A stretch of 64,000 bases of DNA, taken from contig NZ_CP107917.1 of the NCBI RefSeq assembly GCF_036014175.1, positions 3,720,001-3,784,000 on the forward strand. The letters are read 5' to 3'. This document shows positions 46,358 to 54,172 of the stretch, one piece after another. The notes beneath the pieces are model-generated. The model was not told the origin of the DNA. It was given only the letters and a program-made list of their open reading frames with translations, and did not search any database. The DNA is from Streptomyces sp. NBC_00443 (GTDB lineage Bacteria > Actinomycetota > Actinomycetes > Streptomycetales > Streptomycetaceae). Within the stretch, counting starts at the first letter, position 1. The number at the start of each line of letters is the position of its first letter. The position numbers and the translations under genes were made by a program.

Positions 46358-46395
46358 ACGCGAGGCCGCCCCCACGATCGGGGACGGCCTCGCGT
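46358..46395 (-). terminator. Hairpin after rpmG
   Basis: Arms ACGCGAGGCCG and CGGCCTCGCGT (11 bp, perfect) lie 12 nt past the rpmG stop and before the HadA-like gene. Confidence 0.7.
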
Positions 46396-46406
46396 ACGAG
46401 CCTGAT

Positions 46407-46571
46407 TTATCGCGTCTCGCGATGCGCGGTGTGCGCATTGCAACGCGGGCAGTGCTTCTTCATCTCAAGACGGTCCGGGTTGTTACGCCGGTTCTTCTTG
46501 GTGATGTAGTTCCGCTCCTTGCACTCCACGCAGGCCAGCGTGATCTTCGGGCGGACGTCGGTGGCAGCCAC
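46407..46571 (-). CDS. rpmG: 50S ribosomal protein L33, zinc-binding (C+) form
   Basis: The 54-aa product starts at GTG 46571 (VAATDVRPKITLACVECKER) and ends KKHCPRCNAHTAHRETR. It has two CxxC pairs (CVEC and CPRC), so it is the zinc-ribbon form of L33; streptomycetes usually also have a cysteine-free, Zur-controlled copy elsewhere. It lies downstream of tRNA-Thr and tRNA-Met on the same strand, probably in one transcript. Confidence 0.95.
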   Translation of the reverse strand: MAATDVRPKITLACVECKERNYITKKNRRNNPDRLEMKKHCPRCNAHTAHRETR

Positions 46572-46660
46572 GTGAGTGCTCCTTGACGAACGGATGGGAC
46601 GGTTCAACGCATAAAAGAGTAGCCGATCGAAGGACCGACCCCGCAATCGGCTACTGTCAG

Positions 46661-46733
46661 TAGCGGTGACCGGACTTGAACCGGTGACACAGCGATTATG
46701 AGCCGCTTGCTCTACCGACTGAGCTACACCGCT
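46661..46733 (-). tRNA. tRNA-Met (CAT anticodon)
   Basis: A 73-nt cloverleaf: acceptor stem AGCGGTG/CACCGCT, D-arm GCTC...GAGC, anticodon loop CTCATAA, T-arm CCGGTTCAAGTCCGG, A discriminator, no encoded CCA. The first acceptor pair is A-U, so it is not an initiator-type mismatch. Elongator Met is most likely; a lysidine-modified Ile tRNA cannot be fully excluded by eye. Confidence 0.93.
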
Positions 46734-46779
46734 GTGATGCGATCGGTTCCCGTCTCGCGACGGAAACCTCACACACCAG

Positions 46780-46852
46780 AGCCCCAATACGGAATCGAAC
46801 CGTAGACCTTCTCCTTACCATGGAGACGCTCTACCGACTGAGCTATTGGGGC
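46780..46852 (-). tRNA. tRNA-Thr (GGT anticodon)
   Basis: A 73-nt cloverleaf: acceptor stem GCCCCAA/TTGGGGC, anticodon stem TCTCC/GGAGA with loop ATGGTAA (anticodon GGT), T-loop GGTTCGATTCC, T discriminator, no encoded CCA. It is followed by tRNA-Met 46 nt downstream. Confidence 0.96.
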
Positions 46853-46863
46853 GAGCGATGAAG

Positions 46864-46893
46864 ACATTACACGCTCAGCGGCCGTTCACCCAA
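46864..46893 (-). promoter_or_regulatory. Candidate promoter of the tRNA-Thr/tRNA-Met/rpmG unit
   Basis: Minus-strand TTGGGT (46888-46893), an 18-nt spacer and TAATGT (46864-46869) would start transcription about 5 nt before the tRNA-Thr 5' end, as is usual for tRNA genes. Confidence 0.55.
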
Positions 46894-47134
46894 ATCCGTT
46901 TCGCGGCACCTGCCGGGGGCGAACGGAGCACTGCGCAGGCGCCTCGCAGGCCACTGCGGCACCGCGTGGGACGGCTCCGTTCGGCCGACCACACCGGTAC
47001 GACTATTGCGCTCCTGCGCGCTCGGGCCGTATCGCCACCCTAGGCTCGACTCACTCTGCGTGATCTTGCGGGCCCGGCGCACCCCCCGGCACCGTGCCCG
47101 CAGCCCGATGCGCAGCCCGAGCCTCTGGAGCGCG

Positions 47135-48400
47135 ATGCCCGACAGTCATCCCCAGCCGCCGCACTCGTCGTCCTCGTCGGGCTCGTCCGGACCGGCCGAC
47201 CCGGGTGCTCTGCTGCTGTGCGGGGCGCGGCTCACCGACGGCCGGACCGTGGACGTACGGCTGGGCGGCGGGCGCATCGAGGCGGTCGGCACGGCCGGGA
47301 GCCTGGCGGGGGACGGCACGCACGCGTGCGGCGCGCGGGTGGACCTCGGCGGCTATCTGCTTCTGCCGGCCCCGGCCGAACCGCACGCCCACGGCGACAC
47401 CGCACTCTCGGCCGACGAGGGCGGACCCGTCTCGTACGAGCCCCAGGACGTCCAGCGCCGGGCCACCGAGGCCGCCCTGCTCCAACTCGGGCACGGGGCG
47501 ACCGCGCTGCGGGCACATGTGCGCGTGGGCGACGTTCAGGGGCTGGGCGCCCTGGAAGCGGTCCTGCAAGCACGGCGTTCCCTGCGCGGGCTCACCGAGT
47601 TGACGACGGTGGCGATGCCACGGCTGCTGACCGGAGTGGCCGGCGCCGAGGGGCTGGCGATGCTGCGGGACGCGCTGAAGATGGGCGCGTCCGTGGTCGG
47701 CGGCTGCCCCGACCTGGACCCGGATCCGACGGGCTACGTGGAGGCGGTCCTCGAAGTCGCCTCCGAACACGGCTGCCCCGTCGATCTCCACACCGACGCC
47801 ACCGACCCGGGACGCCTGGCCCGGCTCGCCGCGATGGCCGGTGGACTGCGGCCCGGCGTGACCCTCGGCCCGTGCGGCGGCCTGGGACGCCTCCCGGCCC
47901 AGGTGGCTTCCCGCACCGCGGACCAGCTCGCGGCGGCTGGGGTGACGGTGGTGTGCCTGCCGCAGGGCGGCTGCGGGGGCGCAGAACGGCGGAGCACCGC
48001 GCCCGTACGACTGCTGCGCACCGCCGGCGTACGCGTCGCCGCGGGGAGCGGCGCCCTGAGGGACGTGTCGAACCCGGTGGGGCGCGGGGACCCACTCGAG
48101 GCCGCCTACCTGCTGTCCTCACGTCACGGGCTGCGCCCCGACGACGCGTACGACGCCGTGAGTGTGTCGGCGCGTGCGGTGCTGGGTCTGCCCGAGGTGC
48201 GGGTGGAGGCGGGCTTCCCGGCCGAGTTGCTGGCGGTGCGCGGGGACCGGCTGTCGGGGGCCCTGTCCCTGGCGTACAGCCGCATCGTGGTGCACCGGGG
48301 GCGCGTGGTGGCGCGGACGAGCGCGGTGCGGGAGTACTGCAACTCGGCCGTGGCCGCGGAGTTGGGGTTGCCGCGGCAGGGGCGGGGCGAGGTGTCGTGA
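47135..48400 (+). CDS. Amidohydrolase-superfamily protein, cytosine-deaminase-like with altered active site
   Basis: The 421-aa product (ATG 47135, GGAG 6 nt upstream) has an N-terminal beta-sandwich segment (GARLTDGRTVDVRLGGGRIE), the HxH-type motif LPAPAEPHAHGDTA and PVDLHTDATDP at the third ligand. Where cytosine deaminases have the next histidine the sequence reads VTLGPCGGLGR, and where they have the metal aspartate it reads AAGSGALRDVSNP. It therefore resembles CodA in fold but may lack two metal/catalytic residues. Activity is uncertain. It is transcribed divergently from the tRNA genes. Confidence 0.75.
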   Translation: MPDSHPQPPHSSSSSGSSGPADPGALLLCGARLTDGRTVDVRLGGGRIEAVGTAGSLAGDGTHACGARVDLGGYLLLPAPAEPHAHGDTALSADEGGPVSYEPQDVQRRATEAALLQLGHGATALRAHVRVGDVQGLGALEAVLQARRSLRGLTELTTVAMPRLLTGVAGAEGLAMLRDALKMGASVVGGCPDLDPDPTGYVEAVLEVASEHGCPVDLHTDATDPGRLARLAAMAGGLRPGVTLGPCGGLGRLPAQVASRTADQLAAAGVTVVCLPQGGCGGAERRSTAPVRLLRTAGVRVAAGSGALRDVSNPVGRGDPLEAAYLLSSRHGLRPDDAYDAVSVSARAVLGLPEVRVEAGFPAELLAVRGDRLSGALSLAYSRIVVHRGRVVARTSAVREYCNSAVAAELGLPRQGRGEVS

Positions 48401-48577
48401 GGGATGTGGGTGCGCGCCCGAGGGTGCCCGCCCGGGGGTGCGTGGGTGGCTCGTGCGCCGACGCCCGCGCGTGAAGCGTGCGCCCGGCGTGGGGATGTGA
48501 GCCATGTGCCCGTGGTGACGTGAGGCGTGGCTGAAGTCGTGCGGCGAACGCGGCTGTCCGGGCGTACGGTCGAAGAC

Positions 48578-49234
48578 ATGCGCATTGTCATCGCTGGTGG
48601 TCATGGTCAGATCGCGCTGCGGCTTGAGCGACTGCTCGCCGCGCGCGGGAACGAGGTCGCGGGGATCATCCGCAAGGCCGAACAGGGCGACGATCTGCGG
48701 GAGGCCGGCGCCGAACCCGTCGTGCTGGACCTGGAGTCGGCCTCGGTCGAGGAGGTCGCGGCACACCTACGAGGCGCTGACGCGGCGGTCTTCGCCGCCG
48801 GCGCGGGGCCGGGCAGCGGCACGAGCCGCAAGGACACGGTGGACAAGGGCGCGGCTGTCCTGTTCGCGGACGCGGCGGTCCAGGCGGGCGTACGACGCTT
48901 CGTGGTCGTGTCGTCCATGGGCGCGGACCCGGCGCACGAGGGCGACGAGATCTTCGACGTCTACCTGCGGGCCAAGGGTGGGGCCGACGAGTACGTCCGC
49001 GGTCTGGACGCCCTGGACTGGACGATCCTGCGCCCCGGTGCGCTGACCAACGACGCCGGAACCGGCCTGGTACGCCTGGAGGCGCACACCGGTCGCGGCC
49101 CGATCCCGCGGGACGACGTGGCCGCCGCACTCGCGGAGTTGCTCGACACTCCGGCCACGGCCGGCCTGACCCTCGAACTCATCAGCGGCTCGGCCCCGGT
49201 GTCGGTGGCGGTGAAGTCGGTGGCAGGGAACTGA
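48578..49234 (+). CDS. NAD(P)-binding atypical SDR protein (NAD(P)H-binding, NmrA-like)
   Basis: The 218-aa product starts MRIVIAGGHGQIALRLERLL, a Rossmann dinucleotide loop GGHGQIA, followed by ADAAVFAAGAGPGSGTSRKD and VVSSMGADPAHEGDEIFDVY, then an RPGALTNDAGTG segment. Family members bind NAD(P)H and include reductases and redox sensors. The ATG at 48578 precedes the canonical first strand; no strong ribosome site is evident. The 177 bp before it contain no gene. Confidence 0.85.
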   Translation: MRIVIAGGHGQIALRLERLLAARGNEVAGIIRKAEQGDDLREAGAEPVVLDLESASVEEVAAHLRGADAAVFAAGAGPGSGTSRKDTVDKGAAVLFADAAVQAGVRRFVVVSSMGADPAHEGDEIFDVYLRAKGGADEYVRGLDALDWTILRPGALTNDAGTGLVRLEAHTGRGPIPRDDVAAALAELLDTPATAGLTLELISGSAPVSVAVKSVAGN

Positions 49235-49692
49235 AGATGGGCCCGGCGGGGGCCGAAGCGGGCTCCCGCCGTGCACCTGGCACGTGCTGGACGTGCTGGA
49301 CGTGCTGGACGGAGCCCGGCTGCACGGCTGTGAGGCGGTACGCGCGTACTGGGCGCGGCAGTTCGCCGCCGCGCATTTCCTCGTGGGCTGGACCGCGTAC
49401 GGCTCGATCGCGTGCGGCTCGACAGCGTGCGGCTGGTTCGCCTGCGGCTGGATCGACTCCGCCCGGGACGCGGGCGGCGAATCGGTGATGGTGGTGCGGA
49501 TGCGCGGGCAAGCGTCCAGCATTCGCTGGCGGAGTGACGCTCGGGGGCCGGGGCGACGGGGCGACGGGGCGACGGGGCGACGGGGCCATGTGAAGGCTCG
49601 GGGGCCGGGGGGGGTGATGGGGCCGCGTGAAGGCTCGGAGCAGGGCGCGATGGGTCCGTCGATGGGATCTTGGGCGGCCATCGACGGGGCGC
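49235..49692. other. Gene-poor, repeat-rich region with a possible SnoaL-like remnant
   Basis: No intact gene is supported. On the plus strand 49284-49365 reads LDGARLHGCEAVRAYWARQF, which resembles the core of SnoaL/NTF2-like proteins but has no matching N or C terminus, so it may be a relic. Short tandem repeats lie on both sides: GTGCTGGAC x3 (49284-49310) and GGGGCGAC x4 (49550-49581), and a GCTCGGGGGCCGGGG segment occurs twice (near 49540 and 49597). Confidence 0.45.
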
Positions 49693-49905
49693 TCAGAACA
49701 GGGGCAGCTGGCCGGGGAAAACGGGCACGACATACCCGTCCAATGCAGGCTGCGCAGCGCCGAGTTGCGCCGGTCGCCGTGATCCGGGGCACGACACGAG
49801 TTCCCCGTGCTCCCGCGCACCGGGTGGATCATGCCGCGCGAACCGACCGGCGACGACAGCGATCTCACGACGACACTCGGGGCAGCTTCTGCGGGGCGTG
49901 GCCAT
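49693..49905 (-). CDS. Small conserved zinc-ribbon-like protein
   Basis: The 70-aa product (MATPRRSCPECRREIAVVAG, then RFARHDPPGARE and GELVSCPGSRR, ending VPVFPGQLPLF) has a CPEC pair and a further SCPG cysteine. I recall similar short proteins in other Streptomyces, but no function is known to me. A zinc site is possible with the cysteines and the histidine of ARHD. It lies between a gene-poor stretch and tRNA-Tyr. The start is the first ATG; its ribosome site is weak. Confidence 0.6.
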   Translation of the reverse strand: MATPRRSCPECRREIAVVAGRFARHDPPGAREHGELVSCPGSRRPAQLGAAQPALDGYVVPVFPGQLPLF

Positions 49906-49942
49906 GGGGTCAGTGTGCCCCGGCCGTCACCCAGGAACGCGA

Positions 49943-49982
49943 AAACCCCTCCGCTCTACGTTTCCGCAGATCGGAGGGGTTT
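49943..49982 (-). terminator. Terminator downstream of tRNA-Tyr
   Basis: Arms AAACCCCTCCG and CGGAGGGGTTT (11 bp) are followed on the minus strand by TTTTCGCG. It ends 8 nt from the tRNA 3' end. Confidence 0.85.
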
Positions 49983-49990
49983 CCCCAGTG

Positions 49991-50072
49991 TGGCGGCGCC
50001 AGGATTCGAACCTGGGAAGGCTGAGCCGGCAGATTTACAGTCTGCTCCCTTTGGCCGCTCGGGCACACCGCC
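49991..50072 (-). tRNA. tRNA-Tyr (GTA anticodon)
   Basis: An 82-nt class II tRNA: acceptor stem GGCGGTG/CGCCGCC, anticodon stem GCAGA/TCTGC with loop CTGTAAA (GTA), a long variable arm, T-arm CCAGGTTCGAATCCTGG and an A discriminator. CCA is not encoded. Confidence 0.96.
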
Positions 50073-50294
50073 TGGGTCGCTGCCTTTCGAACCGCTTTTC
50101 GGCGGAGCTCGCTGGCAACGACGTAAACAATACCCGATGCGGAGGGGTGCTTCGCCACCCGATTGATCGCCTCCCGGGGGACACAGGGTGGCTAGGCTTG
50201 TGCGGATGCGGTCCCGGGTTGCCCCGGGCTCGGCGGCCACCCCCACGCCCGCCGATACGCACCCCATACGCACCGATACAAGGAGCCACAGGAC

Positions 50295-50783
50295 ATGGCC
50301 GACTCCAGTTTCGACATCGTCTCGAAGGTCGAGCGGCAGGAGGTCGACAACGCCCTCAACCAGGCCGCCAAGGAGATCTCGCAGCGCTACGACTTCAAGG
50401 GCGTGGGTGCCTCGATCTCGTGGTCCGGTGAAAAGATCCTGATGGAGGCGAACTCCGAGGACCGGGTGAACGCCGTCCTCGACGTCTTCCAGTCCAAGCT
50501 GATCAAGCGCGGGATCTCGCTGAAGGCCCTGGACGCGGGCGAGCCCCAGCTCTCGGGCAAGGAGTACAAGATCTTCGCGTCGATCGAGGAGGGCATCTCC
50601 CAGGAGAACGCGAAGAAGGTGGCGAAGATCATTCGCGACGAGGGTCCGAAGGGTGTGAAGGCCCAGGTGCAGGGCGACGAGCTGCGGGTCAGCTCCAAGA
50701 ACCGGGACGACCTGCAGGCCGTGATCGCCCTGTTGAAGGGCAAGGACTTCGAGTTCGCGCTGCAGTTCGTGAACTACCGGTGA
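50295..50783 (+). CDS. YajQ family nucleotide-binding protein
   Basis: The 162-aa product (MADSSFDIVSKVERQEVDNA, then QRYDFKGVGASISW and GVKAQVQGDELRVSSKNRDD, ending FALQFVNYR) is a full-length YajQ/UPF0234 protein with the two ferredoxin-like halves of the family. Some members bind cyclic di-GMP; that has not been shown for actinobacterial ones. The ATG at 50295 has an AAGGAG site 11 nt upstream. It ends before a hexanucleotide repeat and a strong terminator. Confidence 0.93.
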   Translation: MADSSFDIVSKVERQEVDNALNQAAKEISQRYDFKGVGASISWSGEKILMEANSEDRVNAVLDVFQSKLIKRGISLKALDAGEPQLSGKEYKIFASIEEGISQENAKKVAKIIRDEGPKGVKAQVQGDELRVSSKNRDDLQAVIALLKGKDFEFALQFVNYR

Positions 50784-50820
50784 ACAGATGAGCCGATGCC
50801 GCCTGCGGCTCGGCATCGGC

Positions 50821-50868
50821 TACGGCTACGGCTACGGCTACGGCTACGGCTACGGCTACGGCTACGGC
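50821..50868 (+). repeat. (TACGGC)8 hexanucleotide tandem repeat
   Basis: Eight perfect TACGGC units, preceded by a related ATCGGC unit, lie 38 nt after the yajQ stop. A short open frame passes through it but is not convincing as a gene. Confidence 0.95.
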
Positions 50869-50890
50869 TGAGACTTCGACGCCGTACGAG

Positions 50891-50921
50891 GAAGGGTGGG
50901 CACCTCAGGTGCCCACCCTTC
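50891..50921. terminator. Bidirectional terminator between yajQ and the GlsB-type gene
   Basis: Fourteen-base perfect arms GAAGGGTGGGCACC and GGTGCCCACCCTTC with a 3-nt loop sit between two convergent genes. Confidence 0.9.
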
Positions 50922-50959
50922 TCGCCTGCTGGCCGCGGTCCGGGGTGTGCTCGCCTCGC

Positions 50960-51226
50960 TCAGTTGCGAGAGTGGCCGAACAGGATGCGGTAGGCGACCA
51001 AGAGCACCAGGGCGCCGCCGATCGCGGAGGCCCACGTCGCGCCGTCGTAGAAGTCCTTGCTGATCGGGTGGTCCAGCCAGCGGGCTGAAATCCAGCCACC
51101 GATGAACGCGCCCGCGACACCGATGAGCGTCGTGCCGATGAAGCCGCCCGGGTCACGGCCCGGCAGCAGAACCTTGGCGATGGCCCCGGCCAACAGCCCC
51201 AGAATGATCCAGCTGATGATCGTCAT
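50960..51226 (-). CDS. GlsB/YeaQ/YmgE family membrane protein
   Basis: The 88-aa product (MTIISWIILGLLAGAIAKVL, PGRDPGGFIGTTLIGVAGAF) has three hydrophobic segments and the glycine-rich pattern of the transglycosylase-associated protein family. These small membrane proteins are often stress-induced; the biochemical role is unknown. The ATG at 51226 gives the usual family length. It ends at a shared terminator with yajQ. Confidence 0.9.
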   Translation of the reverse strand: MTIISWIILGLLAGAIAKVLLPGRDPGGFIGTTLIGVAGAFIGGWISARWLDHPISKDFYDGATWASAIGGALVLLVAYRILFGHSRN

Positions 51227-51362
51227 GCCGTGAACCTGCCCTTCCGCGCTGTGCCTGCACTCTCCGGGCACTGTGATTTCGGGCGCGCTTGTTCGTGCTC
51301 TGTTGATGAGCAGGACGTCACCGTGGCGCCCATCGGTTGCAGCGATCAGTAGGGTTCGGGCC

Positions 51363-52643
51363 ATGGCACGGTCAAGCTCCGCCTCCTCCGAGCTTCGGCG
51401 CACCCTCGGTGTCGGCGACGCCGTGGTCATCGGGCTCGGCTCGATGATCGGGGCTGGGATCTTTGCCGCCCTCGCCCCGGCGGCGCGCGCGGCGGGGTCC
51501 GGACTGCTTCTCGGGCTCGCGGTCGCGGCCGTGGTCGCCTACTGCAATGCCAAGTCGTCGGCGCGATTGGCAGCCGTGTATCCGGCCTCGGGCGGCACGT
51601 ATGTGTACGGGCGCGAGCGGCTCGGGGAGTTCTGGGGATATCTCGCGGGCTGGTCGTTCGTGGTCGGTAAGACGGCCTCCTGTGCCGCGATGGCGCTCAC
51701 CGTGGGCGCGTACGTCTGGCCGGGCCAGGCGCATGCGGTGGCGGTCGCGGCCGTGGTGGCGCTGACCGCGGTGAACTACGGCGGTGTCCAGAAGTCCGCC
51801 TGGCTGACCCGGGTGATCGTGGCAGTGGTCCTGGCTGTCCTCGCTTGTGTGGTGGTGGTGTGTCTGGGGTCCGGGCAGTCCGACGCCGGTCGCCTGGGCA
51901 TCGGGGACTCGGGCGGCGTGGGCGGCGTGGGCGGCGTGCTGCAGGCGGCGGGACTGCTGTTCTTCGCGTTCGCCGGGTATGCGCGGATCGCGACCCTCAG
52001 TGAGGAGGTGCGGGACCCGGCGCGCACCATCCCCCGGGCGATTCCGCTGGCCCTGGGCATCGCTCTGGCGGTGTACGTATGTGTGTCGGTGGCTGTCCTT
52101 TCCATCCTTGGCTCGGAGGCTCTCGGGCAGGCCGGCGCGCCGCTGGCCGACGCGGTGCGGGCGGCCGGGGTGCCGGGGCTGGCGCCTGTGGTGCGGGGAG
52201 GCGCGGCCGTCGCCGCACTGGGCTCGCTGCTCGCCCTGATCCTGGGTGTCTCGCGGACGACACTGGCCATGGCCCGCGACCGGCATCTCCCCCACGTCCT
52301 TGCCGTCGTGCATCCGCGCTTCCAGGTGCCGCACCGGGCTGAACTGGCCGTGGGCGCGGTGGTCGCTGTCCTGGCCGCCACGGTGGACGTGCGAGGCGCG
52401 ATCGGGTTCTCCTCCTTCGGCGTGCTGGCCTATTACGCGGTGGCCAATGCCTCGGCCTGGACGCTCGACTCGGCGGCGACTTCACGGGTCGTGCCGGTGG
52501 TGGGGCTCGTCGGGTGCGTAGTTCTGGCGTTCTCGCTTCCGTGGGTCTCGGTCGGTGTCGGTGCGGGTGTGCTGGCGGTGGGTGTGGTCGCGTACGGGGG
52601 ACGGCGGTGGGGGGCGCGACGGTGGGGCGACCAGGGGAGGTAG
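51363..52643 (+). CDS. APC-family amino-acid permease
   Basis: The 426-aa product has about 12 membrane helices and the first-helix motif of APC permeases (GVGDAVVIGLGSMIGAGIF), with unwound G-S/M-I-G-A-G. It continues with SGGTYVYGRERLGEFWGYLA and FFAFAGYARIATLSEEVRDP. It should import amino acids or related cations. The ATG at 51363 is chosen because it places the conserved first helix near residue 15; the ribosome site is weak. It is divergent from the GlsB-type gene. Confidence 0.9.
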   Translation: MARSSSASSELRRTLGVGDAVVIGLGSMIGAGIFAALAPAARAAGSGLLLGLAVAAVVAYCNAKSSARLAAVYPASGGTYVYGRERLGEFWGYLAGWSFVVGKTASCAAMALTVGAYVWPGQAHAVAVAAVVALTAVNYGGVQKSAWLTRVIVAVVLAVLACVVVVCLGSGQSDAGRLGIGDSGGVGGVGGVLQAAGLLFFAFAGYARIATLSEEVRDPARTIPRAIPLALGIALAVYVCVSVAVLSILGSEALGQAGAPLADAVRAAGVPGLAPVVRGGAAVAALGSLLALILGVSRTTLAMARDRHLPHVLAVVHPRFQVPHRAELAVGAVVAVLAATVDVRGAIGFSSFGVLAYYAVANASAWTLDSAATSRVVPVVGLVGCVVLAFSLPWVSVGVGAGVLAVGVVAYGGRRWGARRWGDQGR

Positions 52644-53044
52644 GCCGCCGACGGACGCGCGCGTGTCGCTGGTTGGGACAGGGCTTGCGGGGCCGGTGGG
52701 TGGGCCGTTGGCTGCCGAACCGCGTGGCGTGACCGGTCTGTACTCAGGCGGGGGCGCTGACCGATCAGCAGCCGCGGCAGGCCGCCGGGGGCCTTGGCCT
52801 GTCGCGCAGTGGCCGGAACCTGTCGCCAAGTGGCGGTGCCCGCAGCCCTTGGCCCACTCAGGGCCGACCTCGGGGCCGACCTCGGGGCCGACCTCGGGGC
52901 CGACCTCGGGGCCGGCGTCAACCCTCTCAGCCGGAACGGGCCTGCTCAGCACCCTCGGAGTGGGCGCCGGACATTGCTCCACTCCACCGGTCGAGCCACT
53001 CAACCGGCCGTCGGTCCGCCAGGTGACCGCCGATCGACGCCTCC
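52644..53044. other. Intergenic region without a supported gene
   Basis: Open frames here are short or low complexity. It contains the 12-bp tandem repeat at 52861-52919. Confidence 0.5.
52861..52919. repeat. GGGGCCGACCTC tandem repeat, about 5 units
   Basis: One unit short of a base, three perfect 12-bp units and one divergent unit (GGGGCCGGCGTC) follow one another. Confidence 0.9.
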
Positions 53045-53612
53045 TCAGGACGCCCCAGCCGGAGGCGTACGTATGCGGAAGTCGGTCCAAGGGGCCGGCT
53101 CCAGCTCCTCGTTCATCTCCTCGTACCAGCCCGTGCCGTCAACCCAGGCGCGTAGCCAGTCCATGAGGCTCGGGGCGTCCACATACCAGGCCCTGTCGGC
53201 GTCGTCGGCATTCGGTTCGAAGAGGAGGACGGTGGCCTGTGGGCTGCGGCAGTCCACGCATGCGTACATCGCGCAACCCCAGTGGGATATCGGCAGGACG
53301 CCCTCGGGCCATGGCCATTCGGGGTCCTTGCGCCCGCTCTCGCGGTTGGCGAGGTACTGGGTGACGGAGGCGGGTTCGCCGGCCGGAGGGCTGTCGAGCA
53401 GGGGCAACAGGCCGTACTCCGGACCGAATCCGCCGTCTCCTATACGCAGGTAGAGATGGGCGAGCAGCGGGGGGGAGGCGGAAGCCGAGCGCGGCCTCGG
53501 CGCGGGCCACGGTGGCCGCATCCACGGGCTCGGGGAGCGAAGGCCAGCCCCACGGTCGGGTGTTGCGGGCCTTGTCCGCCACCCTCGTCAGCAACTGCTC
53601 GTTCTCGGTCAT
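53045..53612 (-). pseudogene. SMI1/KNR4-family protein, frameshifted
   Basis: The N-terminal part (MTENEQLLTRVADKARNTRP, then WGWPSLPEPVDAATVARAEA and ALGFRLPP) is in one frame. The remainder (LLAHLYLRIGDGGFGPEYGL to TDFRIRTPPAGAS) is in another. They join exactly at the family's LGFRLPPLL motif, at a run of seven G at 53469-53475; six would restore a single protein of about 188 aa. SMI1/KNR4 proteins include immunity partners of contact-dependent toxins and other uncharacterised proteins. No toxin gene is seen beside it. Confidence 0.75.
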
Positions 53613-53776
53613 GCGTTCATGATGCAAGCCGCCACTGACAATCGAGCGGGCCTGTGGATAACTCCGGGGCTGTGGAAAAACCCGTGGCTATCGCCCGGCG
53701 CGGTTCGTCAGCCCGGCGCGGTTCGCCCGCCCCCCGGCTCGGTTCCCCCCAACTCGCCCTGGTCCGCTCCGATCCG

Positions 53777-54172
53777 CTACCAGCCCTGAGCGAACGGCTG
53801 GTCCGTCGGCACGATTTCGCGGCCCAGCGGGAACAGCGACACCGGGATCAGCTTGAAGTTGGCGATGCCGAACGGGATGCCGATGATCGTGATGCACAGC
53901 ACGAGGCCGGTGGCGATGTGGCCGAGGGCCAGCCACCAGCCCGCGAGGACCAGCCACAGGACGTTGCCGACGCACGAGGGGGCTCCGGCCTCCCGGCGTT
54001 CGATCGTCGTGTACCCGAAGGGCCACAGCGCGTAGACGCCGATGCGGAAGGCCGCGATGCCGAACGGGATACCGATGATGGTGATGCACAGCAGCAGGCC
54101 CGCGGCCAGGTAGGCGATGAACAGCCAGAAGCCGCTCAGGACGAGCCAGATGACGTTCAGGATGGTCTTCAT
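53777..54172 (-). CDS. YccF-domain membrane protein
   Basis: The 131-aa product has two similar halves, each with hydrophobic helices and a near-identical motif (LLCITIIGIPFGIAAFRI and LVLCITIIGIPFGIANFKL). This is the internal duplication of YccF proteins. Function is unknown. Its ATG overlaps the htpX stop by 4 nt (ATGA), so the two are cotranscribed, which may link it to membrane-stress proteolysis. Confidence 0.9.
   Translation of the reverse strand: MKTILNVIWLVLSGFWLFIAYLAAGLLLCITIIGIPFGIAAFRIGVYALWPFGYTTIERREAGAPSCVGNVLWLVLAGWWLALGHIATGLVLCITIIGIPFGIANFKLIPVSLFPLGREIVPTDQPFAQGW

Noticed and set aside
50796..50993. Small Arg-Leu repeat protein
   Set aside because: It is a translation of the hexanucleotide array and the terminator, with no start signal.
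52433..53090. Several proline/arginine-rich frames across the 52.6-53.0 kb gap
   Set aside because: They are repeat-derived, overlap each other on both strands and show no domain.
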